Shown here: in pieces, positions 41,634-49,761 of the stretch
How the letters are laid out: every line of letters begins with the position of its first letter
Position numbering within the stretch: the stretch's first letter is position 1
From: Mucilaginibacter sp. UBA5151
Lineage (GTDB): Bacteria > Bacteroidota > Bacteroidia > Sphingobacteriales > Sphingobacteriaceae
Reading direction: 5' to 3'
NCBI GenBank assembly: GCA_002413785.1
Contig: DHXR01000035.1
Coordinates: forward strand, 46,754-110,753
DNA length: 64,000 nt
Made by a program: the position numbers and the translations under genes
The notes under the pieces: generated by a model
Told to the model about the DNA's origin: nothing
The model's input: only the letters and a program-made list of their open reading frames with translations
Database searches by the model: none

Positions 41634-41963
41634 ATGGACGCTTTATATACACCGAGGCCAACAATTGACTGGAAAAAACAATTGGAAGAAGGAAGTGATT
41701 TCTTCACAAAACAGGTTATTGCAGACAGCGATAAATTACTTGATGATTACTTATCTGCCTTAAAAAAATCCAAAAATGAAATAGAAATATGGGAAGCCAT
41801 TGAAACTATTGTAAAAGGGTTTGATGAGCTTAATATTAAACACGACTATTTTATTGAAACAATGGAACGTGAAGACCTTGCCGAGTTTATTCAAAATTCG
41901 GCTGAGGCCGCCGGGCTGAAATATGAGGGCGATGTTACCGAAGAATGGCGGACGGAATGGTAA
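41634..41963 (+). CDS. Hypothetical acidic protein, 109 aa
   Basis: Not recognised. Mostly helical and acidic, with KLLDDYLSALKKSKNEIEIW and the phrase IKHDYFIETMEREDLAEFIQ; the tail ends TEEWRTEW. No signal peptide or membrane segment. It stands alone between the 2H-like pair and the SRP RNA, with 72 bases upstream and no clear promoter box. Possibly a small regulator or immunity-type protein, but there is nothing to support this beyond size and charge. Confidence 0.6.
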   Translation: MDALYTPRPTIDWKKQLEEGSDFFTKQVIADSDKLLDDYLSALKKSKNEIEIWEAIETIVKGFDELNIKHDYFIETMEREDLAEFIQNSAEAAGLKYEGDVTEEWRTEW

Positions 41964-42012
41964 AATAAGGCCAAAGCCCTGTCAGTATATTTGCGGCGTT
42001 ATAAATATGGTC

Positions 42013-42100
42013 GTCTGAACCTTGATTCGCCTGATTTTATGATTCCTTGATTTTGAACCAATCATGGACATCAATAAATCCAATGAATCAAGGTTCAGAC
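42013..42100. terminator. GTCTGAACC-class inverted repeat
   Basis: GTCTGAACCTTGATTC (42013-42028) pairs with its exact inverse (42085-42100), followed on the + strand by a run of A. Its arms share GTCTGAACC with the hairpin at 12138. Confidence 0.65.
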
Positions 42101-42228
42101 AAAAAAAACGAAAATAAAATCTGTCTTTAACCCACTGAAAAACAACACCTCAACCTTCCAACATCCCAGCTTTACAACAGGCCGGCGGCTTTTTTAACAA
42201 TTTATTAACCTCAAAACAAACCTTTTTC

Positions 42229-42236
42229 TATCTTTG
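42229..42236 (+). promoter_or_regulatory. -7 promoter box of the SRP RNA gene
   Basis: TATCTTTG is an exact TAnnTTTG match, with the SRP RNA helix beginning 6 bases later at 42242. Confidence 0.7.
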
Positions 42237-42241
42237 CGCCG

Positions 42242-42337
42242 GGGTAAGTCTTTTACGGTCAGCTCCTCTTGAACTCCCCCAGGGTGGGAACACAGCAAGG
42301 GTAGAGAGTTGAGCGGCGCGATAAAAGTAGCTTACCC
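42242..42337 (+). ncRNA. ffs: Signal recognition particle RNA, small bacterial type (4.5S-like)
   Basis: About 96 bases. The terminal helix GGGTAAG (42242) pairs with CTTACCC (42331). The apical part carries the conserved SRP core, ...CCAGGGTGGGAACACAGCA..., with the GGAA-type tetraloop and the asymmetric bulge bases that bind Ffh. It is followed by a T-run (42338-42345) as intrinsic terminator. It targets membrane proteins together with Ffh and FtsY. Confidence 0.9.
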
Positions 42338-42509
42338 TTTTTTTTATGCCTAAATTTTTCCAGATGGAGCATGCCTGCCCAATAATTACGGATTAAAATC
42401 TCATCCAAAATGCCAGACTAACCTCTAACCTCTGGTCACTAATCTCCATTACCCTCCAAAAATCTCTCAAAAACGCCTATCTTCGCTGAAACATCATTTT
42501 ACAAAAATA

Positions 42510-43475
42510 ATGCTCGATATATTTATTATAGGCGGCGGTCCCATTGGCATAGCTTGCGGGCTTGCAGCGCAAAAAGCAGGTTTAAGCTTCCTGATTGTTG
42601 AAAAAGGCTGCCTGGTTAATTCCTTATATAATTACCCTTCCACCATGACCTTTTTTTCCACTTCGGAGAAACTGGAAATCGGCGGCGTTCCCTTTGTAAC
42701 TGTAAACAATAAGCCAAACCGCGCCGAGGCGCTGGAATATTACCGTCGCGTAGTTACCTCAAACCATTTGCCTGTTAATTTATTTGAAGAAGTAACCTCT
42801 GTAAAAAAAGAGGGTGATATTTTTACCATCACCACCGGCAAAACATTATACCAGGCTAAAAAGGTTATCCTGTCCACCGGGTTTTATGATATTCCGGTAA
42901 AACTGGGGATCCCCGGCGAGGACCTTCCCAAAGTAAGGCATTACTACCAGGACCCCAATTATTATGCCCTGCAAAAGGTGGTGGTGGTCGGCTCAAGCAA
43001 CTCGGCCATTGATGTCGCGCTGGAAACCTTCCGAAAGGGCGCGGAGGTTACGCTTGTTGTTCGTGGGGCGGATATAGGTGAACGGGTTAAGTACTGGATC
43101 AGGCCCGATATTATAAACCGCATAAAAGAAGGCGCTATAAAGGCTTATTTTAATTCAAATTTAAAGGCCATCCGTCAATACGAGGCCGATATCGAAACCC
43201 CTGAAGGTATGGTTACCATCCCCAATGATTTTGTAATGGCAATGACCGGGTATCAGCCAAACTTTGTTTTTCTTGAAAAGATGGGGATCGCCTTGTCCGA
43301 AGACAGACTTATCCCCCAATACAATCACCAAACGATGGAAACCAATGTACCGGGCCTGTACCTCGCCGGCGTAGTTGTAGGCGGTATGGATACCCATTTG
43401 TGGTTTATTGAAAACTCCCGCATCCATGCGGAGTTGATTATCGGGGATATAGTCAGTAAGAATGTGAGTGGTTAA
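42510..43475 (+). CDS. ypdA: YpdA-family bacillithiol disulfide reductase-like flavoprotein
   Basis: 321 residues, FAD- and NAD(P)H-binding. FAD motif IIGGGPIGIACGLAA at the start, then STMTFFSTSEKLEIGGVPF, which is characteristic of the YpdA group, second dinucleotide motif VVVVGSSNSAIDVALE, and LYLAGVVVGGMDTHLWFIEN near the end. YpdA reduces bacillithiol disulfide; use of bacillithiol by this organism is inferred. The protein lacks the CxxC motif of thioredoxin reductases. Confidence 0.85.
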   Translation: MLDIFIIGGGPIGIACGLAAQKAGLSFLIVEKGCLVNSLYNYPSTMTFFSTSEKLEIGGVPFVTVNNKPNRAEALEYYRRVVTSNHLPVNLFEEVTSVKKEGDIFTITTGKTLYQAKKVILSTGFYDIPVKLGIPGEDLPKVRHYYQDPNYYALQKVVVVGSSNSAIDVALETFRKGAEVTLVVRGADIGERVKYWIRPDIINRIKEGAIKAYFNSNLKAIRQYEADIETPEGMVTIPNDFVMAMTGYQPNFVFLEKMGIALSEDRLIPQYNHQTMETNVPGLYLAGVVVGGMDTHLWFIENSRIHAELIIGDIVSKNVSG

Positions 43476-43555
43476 TTAGTTTGATTAAGTGAATGGTTGT
43501 TTTTGTGTTCGACCAACCACTCACCTAATCAACCACTCACCTAATCAACCACTCA
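43472..43555. terminator. GTTGATTAAGTGA-class inverted repeat after ypdA
   Basis: The left arm GGTTAATTAGTTTGATTAAG (43472 on) pairs with the right arm of ACCACTCACCTAATCAACC words (to about 43555). It begins before the stop codon's end and probably terminates ypdA. Confidence 0.6.
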
Positions 43556-43898
43556 CTAATAAACTAATTCAAGTTTTTCTTGCATAAGTAAAAATTAATG
43601 CAATAATTTGCACAAAATTTAAAAAACAATAATAATACCGCTTAAATGAACCAGCAAAGCTTACATAAGCCAATGACCAGAGCCATATTTGCTCCGCTTG
43701 CTGCTGCTTGGGTTTTAACTGTTGCTTTATTTTCTCCGTCACGACGAAGGCCTTATATGCCCAGGGTTTGATCCGCTCTCCTTTCCGCAACCCTGACAAA
43801 CGTAAAGACAAATTAATCCTGTCTTTATCCAACAAAAGATCAACTGATTATTTAACGCCGTAAAAGGCAAGTAATTTAACGGTAATTTTTCTATTTCA
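43556..43898. other. Gene-free gap before the arginine cluster
   Basis: 343 bases with no convincing gene. An 88-codon frame on the minus strand has no recognisable features. The sequence includes only short AT-rich runs; TTTTTCTATTTC just before ATG 43899 is not a clear promoter box. Confidence 0.5.
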
Positions 43899-44555
43899 AT
43901 GACGATACAAGATTTTGATATACAGGTTGCATCTGCACAGCATGTTGACTATGCGCCTGTTATATGTAAAGAAATGGCTGAATCAGCCAAAGCAAGGGGT
44001 ACAGGTATTGCCCAGCGTTCCCCCGAATATGTAGCCAATAAAATGCTGGAAGGCAAGGCTGTGATCGCTTTTCATAAAGACGGCACCTGGGCAGGCTTTT
44101 GTTATATAGAAACCTGGAGCCATGGCGATTTTGTTGCCAATTCGGGTTTAATTGTAAATCCGCAGTTCAGGCAGGCCGGGCTTGCGAAAGCTATTAAAGA
44201 GAATATTTTTAATTTATCAAGGACAAAATATCCTGATGCAAAGATCTTTGGCTTAACAACCGGTCTGGCTGTGATGAAGATAAATTCAGACCTGGGCTAT
44301 GTACCCGTAACTTACTCGGAACTTACGCAGGATGAAAATTTTTGGGCAGGCTGCAAAAGCTGTGTCAACTACGATATCCTGATGAGCAAGGGCCGTAAGA
44401 ACTGCATGTGCACTGCCATGCTGTTTGATCCCACCGAAAAACAAAAGGAGTCGGAAGACAAAATGAAAAAGATTACGCATAAGGCAACATTGCTCGAACG
44501 CATTGAAAATGCTATTAAAAAACGGATAGAAAAGTTCACCTACAGCACACCATAG
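43899..44555 (+). CDS. GNAT acetyltransferase, probable N-acylglutamate synthase of the arginine cluster
   Basis: 218 residues. The GNAT fold is seen in VANSGLIVNPQFRQAGLAKAIKE (acetyl-CoA loop) and IFGLTTGLAVMKINSDLGY. Placed just ahead of argG, argC, argD and argF', it is the likely first enzyme (acylglutamate synthesis) that Bacteroidetes use in place of classical ArgA; this is a context inference. A cysteine cluster near the end (GCKSCVNYDI, then NCMCTAM) resembles a metal-binding site, not usual in GNATs. The Lys/Glu-rich C-terminal tail looks coiled. Confidence 0.8.
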   Translation: MTIQDFDIQVASAQHVDYAPVICKEMAESAKARGTGIAQRSPEYVANKMLEGKAVIAFHKDGTWAGFCYIETWSHGDFVANSGLIVNPQFRQAGLAKAIKENIFNLSRTKYPDAKIFGLTTGLAVMKINSDLGYVPVTYSELTQDENFWAGCKSCVNYDILMSKGRKNCMCTAMLFDPTEKQKESEDKMKKITHKATLLERIENAIKKRIEKFTYSTP

Positions 44556-44563
44556 AGACGTAA

Positions 44564-44627
44564 TACTTTGCGTCTCCGGAGCAAAAAACATAAAGAAAAT
44601 CGTAGAGACGCAATGCATTGCGTCTCT
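44564..44627. repeat. Two AGAGACGC palindromes before argG
   Basis: AGAGACGCAATGCATTGCGTCTCT (44604-44627) is a perfect 24-bp palindrome; a diverged copy lies at 44564-44586. Words of this type are scattered in many Bacteroidetes and cyanobacterial genomes. They sit in the 91-base gap between the GNAT gene and argG and are read through if the genes form one operon. Confidence 0.85.
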
Positions 44628-44645
44628 AACCAAGCAAATAAAGAA

Positions 44646-45845
44646 ATGAAAAAGAAAGTAGTTTTAGCATATAGCGGAGGATTAGATACATCGTTCTGCT
44701 GTATATATTTAACACAGGACCTTGGTTACGAGGTTCACTCGGTAATTGTAAACACCGGTGGTTTTAGTGAAGAAGAACTTAAAGGCGTTGAAGAACGCGC
44801 CTACAAAATGGGGGTTACCTCGCACCACGTAGTTGATGAAACCGAAAACTTTTACAATACCTGCGTTCGATTCCTCATCTATGGCAATGTATTAAAAAAT
44901 AACACCTATCCCCTTTCGGTTAGCGCCGAGCGGGTTAGCCAGGCAACAGCTATTGCCAATTATGCCAAAGAGATCGGCGCTGAATTTGTGGCGCACGGCA
45001 GCACCGGCGCTGGTAACGACCAGGTGCGTTTTGATATGATCTTTAACATTCTGGTGCCTGATGTACAGATAATTACTCCTATCCGCGACCTTAAACTTAG
45101 TCGCGAGGCCGAGATTCAATATCTGAAAGATCATGGCGTGGACATGAACTTTGAAAAAACAAAGTATTCCATTAATAAAGGAATCTGGGGAACTTCTGTG
45201 GGCGGCAGGGAAACACTGACTTCAAACTTAGGCTTGCCCGAAGAGGCATGGCCAACACAAGTGAGCAAGTCGGAAGTGCAAAACATTGAATTAGTTTTCG
45301 AAAAAGGCGAACTGATTGGTATTGACGGTGAAATATTCGATCATCCAACCAAAGCGATACAAGCGCTGCAGGCCATCGCCCAGCCTTATGGCATCGGCAG
45401 GGACATTCATGTGGGCGATACGATTATAGGTATTAAAGGCCGTGTTGGCTTTGAAGCCGCGGCGCCGATGATCATTATAAAAGCGCATCACACCTTAGAA
45501 AAACATGTACTTACCAAATGGCAATTATCATGGAAAGAACAGCTTTCAACCTTTTATGGTAACTGGCTGCACGAAGGCCAGTTCCACGATCCGGTGATGC
45601 GAAATATAGAAGCATTTTTAACTGATACGCAGAAAAATGTAAGCGGTAAAGTATTTGTACAACTGCACCCCTATCGTTTCCTGGTGATAGGCATTGAATC
45701 ATCGCATGATCTGATGTCGAATAAATTTGGCACTTACGGCGAGATGAACAACTCGTGGAGCGGCGAAGATGTAAAAGGTTTCTCGAAGATATTCGGTAAC
45801 CAGGTGATGATCTACCATAAGGTTAATAGCCCCCAAACCCCATAA
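44646..45845 (+). CDS. argG: Argininosuccinate synthase
   Basis: 399 residues from ATG 44646 (MKKKVVLAYSGGLDTSF); the frame extends 26 codons upstream, but those encode the AGAGACGC palindrome. ATP-pyrophosphatase loop AYSGGLDTSF, FVAHGSTGAGNDQVRFD, TKYSINKGIWGTSVGG. It condenses citrulline and aspartate, the penultimate step of arginine synthesis. argH is not in the window. Confidence 0.95.
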   Translation: MKKKVVLAYSGGLDTSFCCIYLTQDLGYEVHSVIVNTGGFSEEELKGVEERAYKMGVTSHHVVDETENFYNTCVRFLIYGNVLKNNTYPLSVSAERVSQATAIANYAKEIGAEFVAHGSTGAGNDQVRFDMIFNILVPDVQIITPIRDLKLSREAEIQYLKDHGVDMNFEKTKYSINKGIWGTSVGGRETLTSNLGLPEEAWPTQVSKSEVQNIELVFEKGELIGIDGEIFDHPTKAIQALQAIAQPYGIGRDIHVGDTIIGIKGRVGFEAAAPMIIIKAHHTLEKHVLTKWQLSWKEQLSTFYGNWLHEGQFHDPVMRNIEAFLTDTQKNVSGKVFVQLHPYRFLVIGIESSHDLMSNKFGTYGEMNNSWSGEDVKGFSKIFGNQVMIYHKVNSPQTP

Positions 45846-45881
45846 AAGGGAGTTTTAATTATTATAATTAGAAGAGTAAAA

Positions 45882-46877
45882 ATGAACACAAACAATAAAA
45901 AGATATTAGTTGGCATTGTTGGAGGCGCAGGTTATACGGGTGGCGAAATGCTGCGTATTTTGATAAATCACCCGGATGTTGAAATTGCATTTGTGCACAG
46001 CAACAGCAATGCAGGTAATCATGTTTATGATGTTCATTCTGACCTGTTTGGTGATACCGACCTTAAATTTGCAGCAGAATTAGCCTATAATATCGACGTG
46101 CTTTTCCTTTGTGTGGGCCATGGCGATGCAAAGAAATTTTTAGACGCCAACCCTATCCCTGATAATATCAGGGTAATTGATTTAAGTCAGGATTTCAGAT
46201 TAGCCCAATGTACAAAGCATAAAGCAAAAAGCTTTGTTTACGGTTTGCCGGAGTTAAACCGGGAAGCAATTAAACAAGCGCAGAACATTGCAAACCCGGG
46301 TTGTTTCGCCACTTGCTTACAATTAGGTTTGTTACCCCTTGCGGCAAAAAATGTACTGAATAACGAAGTACATATTACCGCTACAACAGGTTCAACCGGC
46401 GCCGGGCAGAGTTTATCGGCTACTACACATTTTACATGGCGCAACGATAACCTTTCGGTTTACAAGGCTTTTGAGCACCAGCATTTAAATGAGATCGGGC
46501 AATCGCTGAAACAACTCCAGCCGGGTTTTGGACAGGCCCTTAACTTTATCCCCTACCGCGGAGATTTTACCAGGGGGATAATTGCATCCATGTACACGGA
46601 TAGCGACCTAACCGAAGCCGAAGCCTTAAAGCTTTACCAGCAATATTACGCCGGTCATCCCTTCACCCATGTTACTCATCACGATATTGATTTAAAACAG
46701 GTTGTCAATACCAACAAATGCTTTGTGCAGGTAAAAAAAATTGGCAATAAATTACTTATCATCAGCATCATTGATAATTTACTAAAAGGCGCATCAGGTC
46801 AGGCAGTACAAAATATGAACCTGATGTTTGGGCTGGATGAGAAGGCGGGCCTGAGACTCAAGGCTACAGGATTTTAA
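45882..46877 (+). CDS. argC: N-acetyl(succinyl)-gamma-glutamyl-phosphate reductase
   Basis: 331 residues. NADP motif GIVGGAGYTGGEMLRIL near the start and the catalytic cysteine in ANPGCFATCLQLG; YRGDFTRGIIASMYT and the C-terminal KGASGQAVQNMNLMFG are family-typical. It reduces the acylated glutamyl phosphate. Part of a run with argG (36-base gap) and argD (13-base gap). Confidence 0.95.
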   Translation: MNTNNKKILVGIVGGAGYTGGEMLRILINHPDVEIAFVHSNSNAGNHVYDVHSDLFGDTDLKFAAELAYNIDVLFLCVGHGDAKKFLDANPIPDNIRVIDLSQDFRLAQCTKHKAKSFVYGLPELNREAIKQAQNIANPGCFATCLQLGLLPLAAKNVLNNEVHITATTGSTGAGQSLSATTHFTWRNDNLSVYKAFEHQHLNEIGQSLKQLQPGFGQALNFIPYRGDFTRGIIASMYTDSDLTEAEALKLYQQYYAGHPFTHVTHHDIDLKQVVNTNKCFVQVKKIGNKLLIISIIDNLLKGASGQAVQNMNLMFGLDEKAGLRLKATGF

Positions 46878-46890
46878 GCTAAAAAAACAA

Positions 46891-48036
46891 ATGAAACTAT
46901 TCGACGTATATCCTATCAATCCTATAAATATAGTAAAAGGTGTCGGCAGCCTTGTTTACGATGACAAAGGCCAGGAATACCTTGACCTGTACGGCGGTCA
47001 TGCCGTAATATCTATCGGTCATACACATCCGCATTATGTAAAACGACTGGAAGATCAGCTGCACCAGATCGGGTTTTACTCAAATTCTGTGGAGATCCCT
47101 ATCCAAAAGCAACTGGCCGAAAAACTTGGTCATGTTTCTGGTAAAGAAGATTACCAGTTGTTTCTTTGTAACTCGGGCGCCGAGGCTAATGAGAATGCGT
47201 TGAAACTGGCATCCTTTTACAATGGAAAAAAGAAAGTGATCGCTTTCAGCGGATCTTTTCATGGCCGTACCTCATTGGCTGTTGCGGTTACTGACAATCC
47301 TAAAATTGTTGCCCCGGTTAACGAAACGGATAATGTGATCTTTTTACCCTGGTGCGATGAGGCAGCATTGGAACAGGCTTTCACCGAAAATGAAATATCA
47401 TCAGTTATTATTGAAGGCATACAGGGCGTTGGCGGCATACAGGTTGCAAAAGGGAGCTTTTTGCAAAAGATCAGGTCGCTTTGTGACGCCAATAGCGCCG
47501 TTTTTATAGCAGACTCTGTACAATGTGGGTACGGACGGACAGGCAAATTCTTTTCGCATGATTTTTCGGGCATTAATGCCGATATTTATACCATGGCCAA
47601 AGGTATGGGCAATGGATTCCCTGTCGGGGGTATCATCATATCACCCAAAATACAACCGGCTTACGGTATGCTGGGTACTACCTTTGGCGGCAATCATTTG
47701 GCTTGTGCCGCAGGTTTGGCAGTTTTGGAAGTAATGGAACAGGATAACCTGATGCAAAATGCGGCAGAAGTTGGCGGATACCTGATAGCGGAGCTTAAAA
47801 AATTCAAACAGGTAAAAGAAGTCCGCGGCCGTGGCTTAATGATCGGGATTGAATTGCCTGCCGAATATGCGCATGTACGTAAGGAATTGCTTTTTAAACA
47901 CCATATTTTTACCGGTGAAGCAAAACCAAATGTAGTGCGGCTGTTACCTGCGCTTAATTTAACAAAAGTACATGCTGACAGGTTTTTAGAAACATTTTCT
48001 GCAATTTTAAATCAACAAACTGTCCCTCAAATTTAG
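46891..48036 (+). CDS. argD: Acetyl/succinyl-ornithine aminotransferase
   Basis: 381 residues, class III aminotransferase. Motifs are VDLYGGHAVISIGHTHP-like LDLYGGHAVISIGHTHPH, FLCNSGAEANENALK, FSGSFHGRTSLAVAVT and VFIADSVQCGYGRTGK. The PLP lysine lies in MAKGMGNGFPVGG. It makes the acylated ornithine precursor. Which acyl group (acetyl or succinyl) is judged from the carbamoyltransferase next door. Confidence 0.93.
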   Translation: MKLFDVYPINPINIVKGVGSLVYDDKGQEYLDLYGGHAVISIGHTHPHYVKRLEDQLHQIGFYSNSVEIPIQKQLAEKLGHVSGKEDYQLFLCNSGAEANENALKLASFYNGKKKVIAFSGSFHGRTSLAVAVTDNPKIVAPVNETDNVIFLPWCDEAALEQAFTENEISSVIIEGIQGVGGIQVAKGSFLQKIRSLCDANSAVFIADSVQCGYGRTGKFFSHDFSGINADIYTMAKGMGNGFPVGGIIISPKIQPAYGMLGTTFGGNHLACAAGLAVLEVMEQDNLMQNAAEVGGYLIAELKKFKQVKEVRGRGLMIGIELPAEYAHVRKELLFKHHIFTGEAKPNVVRLLPALNLTKVHADRFLETFSAILNQQTVPQI

Positions 48037-48058
48037 AAAAGGATATATATATAAGGCT

Positions 48059-49009
48059 ATGAAACTATTTTCCTCTGTAAATGATGTTCCTGATATTAAT
48101 GCGATAGTTAAAGAAGCTTTGCATCTTAAGCAGTTTCCTTATGCTTATAAGAATTTAGGAGAAAATAAAACCGTTGCCCTTGTTTTCCTTAACCCGAGCC
48201 TGCGTACCCGTATGAGTACCCAAAAGGCTGCCCTTAACCTGGGTATGAATGTAATGGTGCTGAACCTTGACAAAGAAGGCTGGGCCTTGGAACTGCAAGA
48301 TAATGTCATTATGAATGGCAACACCGTAGAGCATATCCGCGAAGCCGCAGCAGTTATGGGGCAGTATGCTGATATTATAGGTGTACGCTCATTTCCCGGA
48401 TTGAAGAACCGTGACGAGGATTATAGTGAAATGATCTTTAATAAGTTTGTGCAATTTTGCGGTGTGCCGGTGGTGAGCCTTGAATCTGCCACACGTCATC
48501 CTTTGCAAAGTTTAGCCGACCTTGTGACTATTGAGGAATTAAAAACCCGTACCCGCCCTAAGGTGGTATTAACATGGGCTCCGCACGTTAAAGCATTGCC
48601 GCAGGCTGTACCAAATTCATTTGCCGAATGGATGTGCCGGGCCGATGTGGATTTCACAATAACCCACCCGACAGGCTACGAACTTTGTACTGATTTTACA
48701 AAAGGTGCAACTATCACCCATAATCAGGACGAAGCATTGGCTGATGCGGATTTTATTTATGTGAAAAACTGGTCGGCTTATGAGCCTTATGGTAAAATAT
48801 TCCCGCCTGATGAAAACTGGATGCTTACCAACGATAGATTAAAAATCACCAATAAAGCAAAAGTAATGCACTGCCTGCCGGTTAGGCGCGACCTCGAACT
48901 ATCCTCCGAAATTTTGGACGGGGAAAACTCCATAGTTGTCCACGAAGCAGCAAACCGTGTTTGGGCCGCACAGGCGGTGCTGAAAAGGATGCTGGAGGGA
49001 ATTGGTTGA
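48059..49009 (+). CDS. argF': N-succinylornithine (or N-acetylornithine) carbamoyltransferase
   Basis: 316 residues, with carbamoyl-phosphate motif FLNPSLRTRMSTQKA, HPLQSLADLVTIEEL and HCLPVRRDLELSSEI. It belongs to the SOTCase/AOTCase branch, which carbamoylates acylated ornithine. In the 90s loop the sequence is GNTVEHIREAA, with valine at residue 90. From published work that I recall, the equivalent residue is Pro90 in the Bacteroides SOTCase and Glu92 in AOTCase, and Glu92 to Val confers succinyl specificity. The sequence therefore favours succinylornithine. This alignment was made by eye. Confidence 0.88.
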   Translation: MKLFSSVNDVPDINAIVKEALHLKQFPYAYKNLGENKTVALVFLNPSLRTRMSTQKAALNLGMNVMVLNLDKEGWALELQDNVIMNGNTVEHIREAAAVMGQYADIIGVRSFPGLKNRDEDYSEMIFNKFVQFCGVPVVSLESATRHPLQSLADLVTIEELKTRTRPKVVLTWAPHVKALPQAVPNSFAEWMCRADVDFTITHPTGYELCTDFTKGATITHNQDEALADADFIYVKNWSAYEPYGKIFPPDENWMLTNDRLKITNKAKVMHCLPVRRDLELSSEILDGENSIVVHEAANRVWAAQAVLKRMLEGIG

Positions 49010-49083
49010 TTGGTTTATTAAGTGGGTGGTTGATTGGGTTAAATTTTGGATATTTGAACTGCTCACTTAATCAACATAATCAA
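49009..49083. terminator. GTTGATTAAGTGA-class inverted repeat
   Basis: Left words GATTGGTTTATTAAGTGGGTGG (in part) and right words GCTCACTTAATCAACATAATC (49060-49083) form a loose stem after argF'; probable terminator of the first half of the arginine cluster. Confidence 0.55.
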
Positions 49084-49103
49084 CTATTAACTAATTTCAC
49101 ATC

Positions 49104-49712
49104 ATGTATATCCCATCATTCAATAAGTTCGATGATCAGCAGGAAGCCATCAGCTTTATGCAGCGTTATAGTTTTGCAACTATTGTATCGGTAAAAAATG
49201 GTGTACCTGTTGCTACTCACCTGCCGTTTTTGGTAAAAAAGGCTGATGATAAAATCATTTTATCGGCACATTTTGCCAAGGCTAACCCGCAATCAGCCGA
49301 CATTTCAGGCAATAATGTACTGGTGATATTTACCGGGCCACATGCCTATATCTCCACAAAGAATTACGAAAAAGAACAAAACGTACCTACCTGGAATTAT
49401 TTAGCCGTTCATGCCTATGGCAAATGCACATTGCTGGATGGTGAAGAAAATAAAGCTGCTTTGCTCAAAGAGATGGTCCAATATTACGAAGCGGACTATT
49501 TAAAACAATGGGACAGCCTGACTGATGATTATAAGCAAAAAATGATGAAAGGCATCGTCGCTTTTGAAATTGTGGTGGATGACCTGCAGGCCAAAGCAAA
49601 GTTAAGTCAGAACAGAAGCGAAAAGGAACGGGAAAACATCATTGACGAGTTAAATAATGCCGTGAACTCTAATGAGAAAGATGTTGCCCGCTATATGTCA
49701 TTATTGCCGTAA
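49104..49712 (+). CDS. PaiB-family FMN-binding protein
   Basis: 202 residues. An N-terminal MYIPSFNKFDD and a flavin-binding beta-barrel (GVPVATHLPFLV, NVLVIFTGPHAYIS, VPTWNYLAVHAYGKC) match PaiB, which in Bacillus is a transcriptional regulator of protease genes and sporulation but is widespread with unclear role. The tail is helical. No operon partner is apparent. Confidence 0.85.
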   Translation: MYIPSFNKFDDQQEAISFMQRYSFATIVSVKNGVPVATHLPFLVKKADDKIILSAHFAKANPQSADISGNNVLVIFTGPHAYISTKNYEKEQNVPTWNYLAVHAYGKCTLLDGEENKAALLKEMVQYYEADYLKQWDSLTDDYKQKMMKGIVAFEIVVDDLQAKAKLSQNRSEKERENIIDELNNAVNSNEKDVARYMSLLP

Positions 49713-49761
49713 GTTGATGGCATGAACGTTTGATTATGTGAGCAGTCAAAGCCCACTTCTG

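Noticed and set aside
43569..43835. 88-codon minus frame before the arginine cluster
   Set aside because: No similarity recognised, unbalanced composition with Gln/Lys-rich and Tyr/Phe-rich parts; more likely chance in an AT-rich gap.
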